Assembly: GCF_963668215.1 (NCBI RefSeq)
Contig: NZ_OY764190.1
Location: 5,766,001-5,830,000, forward strand
Source of the DNA: an uncultured Desulfosarcina sp.
GTDB taxonomy: Bacteria; Desulfobacterota; Desulfobacteria; Desulfobacterales; Desulfosarcinaceae
DNA length: 64,000 nt
Reading direction: 5' to 3'
The notes below the pieces were generated by a model. It was not told the DNA's origin, searched no databases, and saw only the letters and a program-made list of their open reading frames with translations. Positions 43,123-51,343 of the stretch are shown here, in pieces. The number at the start of each line of letters is the position of its first letter. Position 1 is the first letter of the stretch. The position numbers were made by a program, and so were the translations under genes.

Positions 43123-46100
43123 CTAATCGGTGGCGGCTATCACGGGCGAAGGGTAGAGCAGCCGGCCGTGTTCTTGGGTGAGCGCGCCTTGAATAACGCC
43201 GGCGGCGTCAAATGTACTGCCGGCCACTTGGCCATCCAGACCCATGATCCGGCACCAGATGGAGGCTTCGATCTTCTTGTCCAGGCGGTATCGATGGTTG
43301 AATGCGGCTTTCAGACGCCGGTGGATGACGCGGGCGCTTTCTTCCGTCGTGCGGGACATAACGGCGACCAGCGTGGAACTGTCAAAACGCCCCAGGCGGT
43401 CGATCTTGCGGAAGCTGATCGTCGCAATCCGGGCGACCTGACACAGGAACCGCTCCGCGTCCAAGGGGTCAGACGGGGGACCGTCATGGTGATTCTGAAT
43501 TCTCAACAGACAAAACGCCATAGGCTCGCCGAAACGCTGGGACCGCTGAACTTCTCTATCCACACATTCGAGCAGTGCCTCCCGGTTGAGCAGTCCGGTA
43601 TCTTCGTCCAACCGGCAGGAACGGGAAAGGTATTGGTCCGCCTGGATCAGTTTCTCGGTGAGGATGGTAGACAGGTTGGCATACAGACGGCCTGCGGTTC
43701 TTGGATACACCCGGCGAAGATGATCCAGGTGGGTCTGGCTCAGGGCGAGAACTTCTCCCGCCGCCACGGAAATCACCGATACACAACGGTAGCCGGAAGT
43801 CATGATCCCCATCTCTCCGATGACGTCGCCAGGCTCCAGACGGTTGACCCGTGTGCGGCAAGCTTGCCCCTTTATCAAACCGCCGTGGAATTCGACCATG
43901 ACGGCGTCAAAAATCCCCGAGATGACCACAAACAAACGGTCTGCCACATCGCCCTGGTCGAACAGGTGACTGCCGACATCGATCTGAAGGATCTCGCCGG
44001 TTTTAAGAACGCGATGGACCTGAAGCCGGGTCATCCCCCGCAGCAATGGCACGGCCTTCTGCAGCCGGTTTCCCCCGATTCGGATCTGGAACACCTCTTC
44101 GAGGGTAATGGGCGAAACCCTGGACAGCAGCGCCGGTAAAATGAGCAGTCCGCCGATGGGGGCCGATACCATGGCCAGCATTGTCAGCAGCCCGAATACG
44201 GCTGTCGGCGTGAAATTGGAAAGCATGAGAATGGAAAAACCGGCGCATATGGCCAGGCTGGTGGCGACCATGGGCCGGCCGATCTGGGCTAAAGTCGCGC
44301 CCATGGCGGCAACGGCATCCATCTGTTTGGTATAGGCCCGCTTGTAGCTGGCCAGATAGTGAATGGTATCGTCCACGGCCAGACCGATGACGATGCTGGC
44401 GACCAGGCAGGTTCCCATGGAAAGATCGATTCCCAGCCATCCCATGGCCCCGAAACTGACCAGCATGGGAAACAGGTTCGCCGCCATGGCGATCATCCCG
44501 ATTCTCACAGAAAGAAACATCGCGTAAATCAGTGCGAACACCACCCCCAAGGTAATTGCAAGGCTCCACAGCTGGCCGCGGACCAGGTGTCGGCTGCCAA
44601 GAGACATGACCATCCCGAATCCTGTCACACGGCAGGTCGTCTCCGTTTTCTCCCGAAGCCGGCAGAATTCCATAATCCGCTTTTCCGCATCGGCAAAGGC
44701 CCGGGCGGTGGAAAGCCGGGTCAGCATGGTGATATTGGCCGTGGCGAAATCCTCACTGACATAGCGGCGCAAGATATCCCGGCCCAGCAGGGATTTGAAC
44801 TGGTTCACCAGCATGCCCACCTCGTAGTCGGCATCGGGCAGCGCATAATAGTCCGGATCGAATTGATGGGTCACGTAATTGACCAGCATCAGATAGTCGG
44901 CCAGAGAGAGCGTCTTGTCCACGCCCGGGACGGTTTCGAGAAACTGCTGGTTTACGGCCAGCGCCTTTAAGGCCGGCCGGCTGAGAAAATGATCCTCCTG
45001 GCCGGCTTCGAGCACCAGATGCAGCGGAAAGCTGCCCGACAGGTGGCGATAGATATCGTGGAACTGCATACTGATGGCGGTATTGTCCCTGAAGTAGGCC
45101 AGCGGATTGGTCTCCACCCGGATCCGCAGAATCCCGGCCACGGCAAAAACGGACAACAGGGCCAGCAGGCCGAAAAGGGTCCTGCGCCGGCTGACGATCA
45201 GACGGGTCAGCCGATTGACCCGGTCGGAGGAAAAAAGCAGCGAGATGGTGTCCGGCGGTCGTTTTCGAAGCAGCGGCCAGGCCAGCGACAGCAGGCATGG
45301 GAAAAAGGTCAACACCACAACCAGCAGGGCCAGCACCCCCAGGCAGGCGAATCCGCTGAATTCCCGGACGGCCTCGATGGGGGTCACCGCAAGGGAGGCG
45401 ATGCCGGCGATGGTCGTGCAGACGGCGATTATGGTGGGAAGCGTGGTGCGTGAATAGGTATCCTCCAAAGCCGCTTTGAAATCGCTGCAGACGGCGATCT
45501 GTCTTCTGAATACGCAGTAAATGTACAGGCAATAGGCCGTGCCCACGGCAATCTGGAGAATCGGCACCACCACGGTCAGAATGTTCAGCGACACCCCGAA
45601 CCAGGCCATGGCGCCCAGGGTCCATATGGCGGCAACGGCAACGGAAGCCAGAATCAGGGCCATCTCCAGAAAACTTCTGAACATCGCCAGCAGAAGGATG
45701 GTGATGATCGCAAGGGTACACAGCGGCAGGCGAATAAAATCCCGTTGGGCATAGCGGGCCAGGGCAACACACACCGGCGGCATGCCGATCTGATACGCAC
45801 GATGGTGCTCCCTCTCGTTTTTCAGCTCTGCCCGGACGGCCAGGGTCACCGCTTCCTGATCGGCACCGTCGTCCAGCACGAGGGTGATGCCCGAAACCCG
45901 GTGATCCGGCGAAATCAGGTAGCGTTGAAAGATGCCGACGGGGGCGGTCAGCGCGGCGAACCGCTGCAGGGACCACTGGTCTCGGGGGTCCACCGCAGAC
46001 TTGATTCGGGGCAGGCTGATCACCCGACCAACGCCGGGGATCTGTTCGAAGGCCTCGGAAAGGAATCGCAGGCGGTTGAAAAACGGGGGGGAAAAGATAT

Positions 46101-46350
46101 TCTCCCCTTTAAGAACGACATGGATGATTTCGTCGCTGCCAAAAAGAGCCTTGAATTCGTCATATTGCCGGCGTTCCGGCAGGCTGTCCACAATCAGGTC
46201 CCGCACGGAAACCGAAAAATCCAGCCGGGGAATGCCGGCCGCCATCAAACCCGTGAAAATCAGAATGCCGAGCAAAACCATCCGGGATTGACCGACAACC
46301 CGATTCAACCAACCGCTTAAGGAAAACGATCCGACCAGCCGTTCCAACAT
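43123..46350 (-). CDS. RND exporter fused to cyclic-nucleotide-binding and degenerate GGDEF domains
   Basis: 1075 aa from the ATG at 46350; the frame is open to 46458. Residues 1-755 are a two-half MMPL/RND transporter (SVSVRDLIVDSLPERRQYDEF loop start; GLAVDDTIHYLASYKRAY in half two). Residues about 765-905 are a cNMP-binding domain (HLFDQGDVADRLFVVISGIF; RLEPGDVIGEMGIMTSGYR). Residues about 910-1060 look like a GGDEF domain (DEDTGLLNREALLECVDREV) whose active loop reads GRFDSST (987-993) instead of GGDEF, so it should not make c-di-GMP. The design suggests a transporter gated or tuned by a cytosolic nucleotide. No close operon partner. Confidence 0.88.
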   Translation of the reverse strand: MLERLVGSFSLSGWLNRVVGQSRMVLLGILIFTGLMAAGIPRLDFSVSVRDLIVDSLPERRQYDEFKALFGSDEIIHVVLKGENIFSPPFFNRLRFLSEAFEQIPGVGRVISLPRIKSAVDPRDQWSLQRFAALTAPVGIFQRYLISPDHRVSGITLVLDDGADQEAVTLAVRAELKNEREHHRAYQIGMPPVCVALARYAQRDFIRLPLCTLAIITILLLAMFRSFLEMALILASVAVAAIWTLGAMAWFGVSLNILTVVVPILQIAVGTAYCLYIYCVFRRQIAVCSDFKAALEDTYSRTTLPTIIAVCTTIAGIASLAVTPIEAVREFSGFACLGVLALLVVVLTFFPCLLSLAWPLLRKRPPDTISLLFSSDRVNRLTRLIVSRRRTLFGLLALLSVFAVAGILRIRVETNPLAYFRDNTAISMQFHDIYRHLSGSFPLHLVLEAGQEDHFLSRPALKALAVNQQFLETVPGVDKTLSLADYLMLVNYVTHQFDPDYYALPDADYEVGMLVNQFKSLLGRDILRRYVSEDFATANITMLTRLSTARAFADAEKRIMEFCRLREKTETTCRVTGFGMVMSLGSRHLVRGQLWSLAITLGVVFALIYAMFLSVRIGMIAMAANLFPMLVSFGAMGWLGIDLSMGTCLVASIVIGLAVDDTIHYLASYKRAYTKQMDAVAAMGATLAQIGRPMVATSLAICAGFSILMLSNFTPTAVFGLLTMLAMVSAPIGGLLILPALLSRVSPITLEEVFQIRIGGNRLQKAVPLLRGMTRLQVHRVLKTGEILQIDVGSHLFDQGDVADRLFVVISGIFDAVMVEFHGGLIKGQACRTRVNRLEPGDVIGEMGIMTSGYRCVSVISVAAGEVLALSQTHLDHLRRVYPRTAGRLYANLSTILTEKLIQADQYLSRSCRLDEDTGLLNREALLECVDREVQRSQRFGEPMAFCLLRIQNHHDGPPSDPLDAERFLCQVARIATISFRKIDRLGRFDSSTLVAVMSRTTEESARVIHRRLKAAFNHRYRLDKKIEASIWCRIMGLDGQVAGSTFDAAGVIQGALTQEHGRLLYPSPVIAATD

Positions 46351-46594
46351 GACGCCCCCGAAGCCGGATACGACCCGGCATGATGCAGCTCGCGGTGCAT
46401 GGAACAAAACGGACAGGGTTGGGGAGGATCTGGCAGCGCGAGCGTTCAGACGTTTCAAAAGGAGTAAAGAGGCGGAGATGATCGCCGCCTCTTTACCGGA
46501 TCAGGGTACTGCAGGAGTTGGAGGTGCCATTGGCATGTCTCCCGTGGAATAGTTCTACACAGCGACGGCAATTGTTACAATACTTTAACAACAC

Positions 46595-48022
46595 CTAATT
46601 TTCCCTTAGAACATCTAATGGTTTATCCATGGACATGAGACAGGTTCGCAGGTTGATTCCCCTGCCCGTCAATCCAAGCTTTCTGCGAATATTCAGCCGG
46701 TGGGTTTCCACGGTTTTATACGCCAGGTCAAGAGCCGCGGCGATCTGCCGGGTGCTTTGGCCGGATTTGACCATGTTGGCCACATTGAGTTCGGCAGGGG
46801 TCAGGTTGATGGCCGGCGATGTCAGCTGGCGGCAAAAGGGAGAAACGATGGCCCTGAGATGATTTTCCAGAATCGTGACCAGGGCACGGGTTTCGCGGTT
46901 GGCCGATTTTTCGCCGAGCTTTTTCAGGTAGGGGTGCACCAGGTCCCTTAAATCGGCGGCCATTTTTTCCTCCATGGCCGCCTTCTCCCGGTCCAGTTTC
47001 CTGAGCAGAACGCGAAGGGCCGTGTTCAAATCCTCAAGCTTGGCCGTCTTCAGTTTCAGTTCGGCCTCGTTCTGCTTCAACGCTTTCGTGCTGGCAACCT
47101 TTTCCCGAATGGCGGCCCGCAGGGTTTCGTTGGCCTCCTGCAATTCGCGGGTGCGCACCCGGACGCGCTCTTCCAGCCGTTGCCTGGCCTGTTCCAGCGC
47201 CAGTTCCACTTCCCGGAGCCGGGTAATGTCGGTCGCGCTGCCGATCATGCGCCGCACCCAGCCAAAGGCATCATGCTCGGCTCTGCCGCGCACCAGCAGC
47301 CACCGTACCCGCCTCTGTTTGTCCACCACGCGGACCCGGGCCTCGAAACGCGGAGTCCGGCCTTTAATGTAATCGCGGGAATGCCGCATCAAAACGGCCA
47401 GGTCTTCGGGGTGAATCAACGGCTTCCAGTCGTCCCAGTGGGTGACTTCATCGGTTTGAAATCCCAGCAGCTGTTTCAGGTTGGCATCGATGACCATCTT
47501 TCCGCTTTGCAGATCGTGGTCCCAGACGCCGGTCAACCCGGCCTCGGTGGCGATCCGGTAGCGGTTTTCCCACTCCCGCAACTGGGAAACCATGGCATTG
47601 TGGTGGGAGTTGTCGATGACAATTCCCAATACGCCTGCCGGCGCATTGTCCCGATAGCGCACCGTCGTGTAGAACAAACCGGAAAACGTGCTTCCGTCTT
47701 TGCGAAGGCAGGTGTACTCGCTGTGATAAACCGCTTTCCCGGAAAGCGCCCGGGCGAGATTTTTTCCGGCCCGCAGCCGATCTTCAGGCACAATCATGTC
47801 AAAGGCGCTGGCCCCGCCTTCGAAATCCGCACGGCTGTAGCCGAACTGATTCAGCCCCTTTTCGTTTACGTAGGTAAAGTGTCCCTGGCTGTCCACTTCA
47901 AACACGGTTTCCGGGAGCAGCGCCGCCAGTTCGCGGAAGCGGCGCTCGCTTTCCTTCATTCGTTCCAGCTCCGCAGCCAGCGAAGCGACGTTGATACTTT
48001 CGGACAGGTTTGGTTTGCTCAT
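46595..48022 (-). CDS. PAS-PAS-LuxR transcriptional regulator
   Basis: 475 aa, soluble. PAS1 (about 22-140; FEVDSQGHFTYVNEKGLNQFGYS), PAS2 (about 150-275; a PAS_3 type ending IGSATDITRLREVE), a long coiled coil (275-345) and a C-terminal LuxR HTH (about 400-462; LTPAELNVANMVKSGQSTRQ, then KTVETHRLNIRRKLGL). There is no kinase or receiver domain, so the ligand or redox signal would pass directly to DNA binding. This architecture is frequent in sulfate-reducing Desulfobacterota. GGGAAG precedes the ATG. Targets unknown. Confidence 0.88.
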   Translation of the reverse strand: MSKPNLSESINVASLAAELERMKESERRFRELAALLPETVFEVDSQGHFTYVNEKGLNQFGYSRADFEGGASAFDMIVPEDRLRAGKNLARALSGKAVYHSEYTCLRKDGSTFSGLFYTTVRYRDNAPAGVLGIVIDNSHHNAMVSQLREWENRYRIATEAGLTGVWDHDLQSGKMVIDANLKQLLGFQTDEVTHWDDWKPLIHPEDLAVLMRHSRDYIKGRTPRFEARVRVVDKQRRVRWLLVRGRAEHDAFGWVRRMIGSATDITRLREVELALEQARQRLEERVRVRTRELQEANETLRAAIREKVASTKALKQNEAELKLKTAKLEDLNTALRVLLRKLDREKAAMEEKMAADLRDLVHPYLKKLGEKSANRETRALVTILENHLRAIVSPFCRQLTSPAINLTPAELNVANMVKSGQSTRQIAAALDLAYKTVETHRLNIRRKLGLTGRGINLRTCLMSMDKPLDVLREN

Positions 48023-48091
48023 GGCAGCTTCCCGCTTTTGGAGAGAAAGCCATTGCCGCCGGTGAAAATAGAGAGACGTGGAGCGTCGGGC

Positions 48092-48610
48092 TCAGATGTT
48101 TTGTTCCAGATAGGAGCGGGAGAGTTCCATGTACTGAGCGGACGAACGTTTGAAACGCTCCAGGGGTTGGTCGGCCATTTCCTTTTTGACCGTAGCCGGG
48201 GCGCCGGCCACCAGTTGCCGGGGACCGACCCGGGAGCCTTCCTTGACGACGGCGCCGGCGGCCACCACCGTCTGCTGCCCGACCCGGGCCTCGTTGAGGA
48301 CGATGGCGCCGATACCAACCAGGCTCCCGTCCCCGATGGTGCACCCGTGAATCACCGCGTTGTGGCCGACGGTGACATGGTTGCCGATAATCGCCGGTTT
48401 GCCGATATCGGTGTGCACCGTGCAATTATCCTGAATATTGGAATTGACGCCGATGCGGATGGGCGCCATGTCCCCGCGCAGGACTGCGTTGAACCAGATG
48501 CTGGCGCCGTCGCCGATGGTCACGTCGCCGATAATCACGGCGGTGGGTGCGATAAACACGTTGTTCCCGATGGTGGGAACGATTCCCTTGTATTCGATGA
48601 TATGAGCCAT
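48092..48610 (-). CDS. gamma-carbonic anhydrase-like hexapeptide protein
   Basis: 172 aa, left-handed beta-helix made of hexapeptide repeats (IGDGASIWFNAVLRGDMAPI, IGNHVTVGHNAVIHG). The zinc histidines expected of the YrdA/PaaY/gamma-CA group are seen in NCTVHTD and VGHNAVIHG. It may hydrate CO2 or be a related metal-binding protein; many of these have weak or no activity. The gene is separate from those on either side (69 and 31 bp). Confidence 0.85.
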   Translation of the reverse strand: MAHIIEYKGIVPTIGNNVFIAPTAVIIGDVTIGDGASIWFNAVLRGDMAPIRIGVNSNIQDNCTVHTDIGKPAIIGNHVTVGHNAVIHGCTIGDGSLVGIGAIVLNEARVGQQTVVAAGAVVKEGSRVGPRQLVAGAPATVKKEMADQPLERFKRSSAQYMELSRSYLEQNI

Positions 48611-48641
48611 GTCCCTGGATACTGGAAAAACAGGGGCTCAG

Positions 48642-49412
48642 TCAATCGGAAAGCTTGTCCGCCAGGTTTTTCATCGGTTTGAGGGTCGGCGGCTGATAGA
48701 TCATATAGCTTTGCACCGGATATCGCGTTCCCTTCGCCTGCGTCTTGTTCAAGCCGTCCAGCAGCGCCTCACAGATGCCGGCCGGAAAGGTCAGAAACAT
48801 TTCGGTATCATCCGTGCCCGCCAGTATCCGTTCTCCGCGCCCGGGCAGGACAAAGGCCGGTTTGCCGGTAAAATGAGACTTTACGGCGGAAAGGCAGGAG
48901 ATGCCGAATCCGGTGGTTTTAGATTCGATCATTTCGCCATGGTGGTACAGGTACCCGGCAGCCAGCCGGGCCATTTGTGCCGGGGTTCCATAAATCAGGA
49001 CAATGTCGGGATCGACCGGCGCCATCTCCAATGGAAACATGGCAACCTTGCCGATTGCCCCCGGCGCAATCGGGTCCAGTTCCTTGGCTGCTTTCTCGGC
49101 CAGTTCGATCCTGTCCGCGTATCCCATTTCCAGAAAATATTGGGAAAGCGCGGTGCGGTCCGGCATCCGCTTTAATCCCAGCGCCGCCAGGCATGGCGTG
49201 CAGTTGATGTCCGTGGCCTTTACGCCAAGGACGCGCCCCCAGCGCCTTGCCATGGTGGTCCACTGGCAAAGGGAAATTTGGATGCCGTACTTCGCGGGTC
49301 GCACCGCTTCGGGCGGAAGCGGATCACTGCCTTTAACCAATTTCACGCCGAGCGGATACGACTGCGGTCTTACCAGCCTGGCGATTTCTTCGGAAAAGGA
49401 CTGATAATCCAA
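48642..49412 (-). CDS. DUF169-family protein
   Basis: 256 aa. DUF169 features are the C-terminal run of conserved Cys/Gly/Pro (DINCTPCLAALGLKR, GFGISCLSAVKSHFTGKPAFVLPGRGER) and ISLCQWTTMARRWG. Cytoplasmic; function unknown. The family is common in anaerobes and archaea and the spaced cysteines may bind a metal or cofactor. TTG start at 49412 preceded by GGGAG; no better ATG lies before the conserved region. Confidence 0.78.
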   Translation of the reverse strand: MDYQSFSEEIARLVRPQSYPLGVKLVKGSDPLPPEAVRPAKYGIQISLCQWTTMARRWGRVLGVKATDINCTPCLAALGLKRMPDRTALSQYFLEMGYADRIELAEKAAKELDPIAPGAIGKVAMFPLEMAPVDPDIVLIYGTPAQMARLAAGYLYHHGEMIESKTTGFGISCLSAVKSHFTGKPAFVLPGRGERILAGTDDTEMFLTFPAGICEALLDGLNKTQAKGTRYPVQSYMIYQPPTLKPMKNLADKLSD

Positions 49413-49566
49413 CTCGTTGCTCCCTTCACAGGCGATCGATCATCTCATTTGGGGCTGCCTGAAATGACCCGTACGCTTTTAAAGATATGGTCCTTGCCGC
49501 GCCTTTTCATCCGCGGCATGCGCAGCGTCATCAGGCTTTCCCGGCAACCGTTCTGTCTGTGGCGCT

Positions 49567-50073
49567 TTACCCGCGGGCGGCGGCTCTGGACAATTTCTTC
49601 GATGCCAGGCGGCTGGTAAACAGATGGTGGTAGATGTCCTGAAGATAGACGACGCCGATGATCCGGTAATAGTCCAAAATGGGCATCCGGTAGTATCTGT
49701 TTTTTACCATCTGGTCCAGCAGCACCATGATGTGGTCGTTGGCCGTCGCACCCACCACGGTGGGGGACATGATTTGCCGGACGCGTTTGCCCTGCAGATT
49801 GCCGATCAACAAATCCAGCTGCCCTTCCCATTTCAGTGTCCGGCTGTCGATATCCATGTTGAGAAAATCCGGCCGCAGGTGATAAAGCAGGTCGAACATC
49901 GCAACCACACCGCACAGCCGCTGCATTTCGTCAACCACCATCAGACTGATCGTCTTGTAGCCCGTGTCCCGGACAACGCCATTGGAAATTTTATAAATTG
50001 CCTCTTCAACAGGGGCGTTTGGATCGATCGTTTCGAAATCCTGAACCATGATGTCTTTGGCGCATAAAGTCAT
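49567..50073 (-). CDS. two-CBS-domain protein
   Basis: 168 aa, a CBS pair: CAKDIMVQDFETIDPNAPVE and RVRQIMSPTVVGATANDHIM, each followed by a (V/M)xxxxxxGVV strand. It closely parallels the 155-aa CBS protein at 59558-60025 (both have an extra insert between the motifs and end (D/E)L/IxYHLL/F). CBS pairs bind adenosine nucleotides. RBS AAGGGGGG. Single gene; partner unknown. Confidence 0.85.
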   Translation of the reverse strand: MTLCAKDIMVQDFETIDPNAPVEEAIYKISNGVVRDTGYKTISLMVVDEMQRLCGVVAMFDLLYHLRPDFLNMDIDSRTLKWEGQLDLLIGNLQGKRVRQIMSPTVVGATANDHIMVLLDQMVKNRYYRMPILDYYRIIGVVYLQDIYHHLFTSRLASKKLSRAAARG

Positions 50074-50420
50074 TGTTCCCCCCCTTTATTGGCGTTGATG
50101 GATTTGTGAAAGAATGCTTTTGTTATGCAATGGTTGGCTTCGAACCATTGCTCCGGGTGCAGGCGCATCGTTGCGTCCCGTGTGACATGAACGGCGAATC
50201 ACCCGCCTGTAGTGAGCCGGAATCGATGCCGGCAGAGCAGCAAAGGGGGGCTGATTCGACGTCTGCGGACCGGCTTTCTGCCGGCCTGGAACCAAACATA
50301 ATAAATATAAAGCGATGGAAGGACTGAATTTAGCTCATTTAATAGAATAAGGTCAAGAAAAATTCACAAACCGAGGGGTCAAGCGATCCGGGAAGCTTAC
50401 CGACATATCCGATAGAATCC
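50074..50420. other. intergenic region beside the insertion scar
   Basis: 347 bp. No gene, tRNA or clear hairpin. Base composition becomes A/T-rich from 50296 onward (short runs such as aataaatataaagc), which continues into the truncated binding-protein fragment, so this part may belong to older acquired DNA. Confidence 0.4.
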
Positions 50421-50674
50421 TCATAACCCATACTCCCCAAGAAGCTTTCGATAACTGCCATCTTCTTTCATTTCCTGAAGGCTTTTATTAAAGGCATGGA
50501 ACACATCGAAAAGATAAGGTTTATTTTCCATCGCTTTTTTTGAGAACACCGCATAATTTTTATCCATGTCTACGGGAGTATCATAAATACCGACAGTGTT
50601 AAGGTCGTCTTTATCCAAATAACAGTCTGTTAAAACAAGCTTTATGGTCGTTTCAGAAGCCAGGAGATAGGAGA
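50421..50674 (-). pseudogene. 3' fragment of a family-3 substrate-binding protein gene
   Basis: About 83 codons remain. The readable end (TPVDMDKNYAVFSKKAMENK, FNKSLQEMKEDGSYRKLLGE) is the C-terminus of a polar amino-acid-type periplasmic binding protein. Everything upstream (signal peptide and first lobe) is missing, replaced by the terminal repeat of the IS element at 50675. It is A/T-rich relative to its surroundings. The reading frame runs on into the IS, but no functional product is expected. Confidence 0.75.
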
Positions 50675-50694
50675 TGGACCCAAAAGTTTGGACA
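50675..50694. repeat. terminal inverted repeat of the IS remnant
   Basis: TGGACCCAAAAGTTTGGACA marks the abrupt change from binding-protein coding sequence to transposase 3' region, where the terminal repeat of an IS3-type element should be. The matching left end is absent from the window. Confidence 0.5.
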
Positions 50695-50748
50695 GCCTGA
50701 TGGGCGAATAAGCTAAGAGCCGACCGATATTGAAAAGAGAAAAAGGCA

Positions 50749-51342
50749 TCAGGCGGCCTCGGCATACGGATGAGGCAATCCGTAGTAAACCTCATCCGGG
50801 GTTTTATCGTCAAGGGATGAATGACCACGTTCCTGATTGTAATATTTGATCCACCAGGCCAGACCACGTCGTAGCGCCTTGCCCGTATCGAATGAATGCA
50901 GATAAATGTACTGGTATTTGAGGGTCCACCATAACCGTTCGACGAAAATGTTGTCCTGGCAGCGTCCCCGGCCGTCCATGCTGATGGCTACCTGATTGTC
51001 CTTTAGGACTTGGGTAAACGCGTTGCTGGTGAACTGGCTGCCCTGATCGGTATTGAAGATCTCAGGCGCGCCATATCGATCTATCGCTTCTTCCAGGGCC
51101 TCGATACAAAAGGCCGGTTCCATCGTGTTGGACACTCGCCAGGAAAGGATCTTGCGGCTATGCCAGTCCATGACCGCCACCAGGTACATGAATCCACGGG
51201 CCATGGGAATGTAGGTTATATCTGTGGCCCAAACCTGGTTGGGCCGCTCGATGTTCAAATTTCTGAGCAGATAGGGATATACCTTATGCTGTGGATGAGG
51301 CCTGGTGGTTCGCGGTTTGGGATATACCGCCTCAATGCCCAT
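50749..51342 (-). pseudogene. IS3 OrfB transposase, C-terminal part
   Basis: About 197 codons of an rve-type integrase core. The DDE residues are seen as Asp in VWATDITYIPM, Asp in EIFNTDQGSQF and Glu in DNIFVERLWWTLKYQ; the end YYNQERGHSSLDDKTPDEVY is typical. The first recognisable residues are MGIEAVYPKP, which in full IS3-type proteins lie about 90 residues in, after the HTH_21 region. The upstream codons now come from the neighbouring kinase gene, so the N-terminus is lost. Confidence 0.8.
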
Positions 51343-51343
51343 T

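Larger units (their letters stand above)
50675..51343 (-). mobile_element. IS3-family insertion sequence remnant
   Basis: One end (50675) and the catalytic C-terminal part of the transposase remain. The other end, orfA and the N-terminal part of orfB are gone, the sequence passing at about 51343 directly into a histidine kinase gene read on the other strand. Both flanking genes are cut at the element's edges, so insertion was followed by deletion. It cannot move by itself. Confidence 0.78.

Noticed and set aside
51010..51343. First 111 codons of the extended kinase frame as a real sensor domain
   Set aside because: The same bases encode the conserved DDE transposase core on the other strand; the rightward translation has no kinase-sensor similarity.
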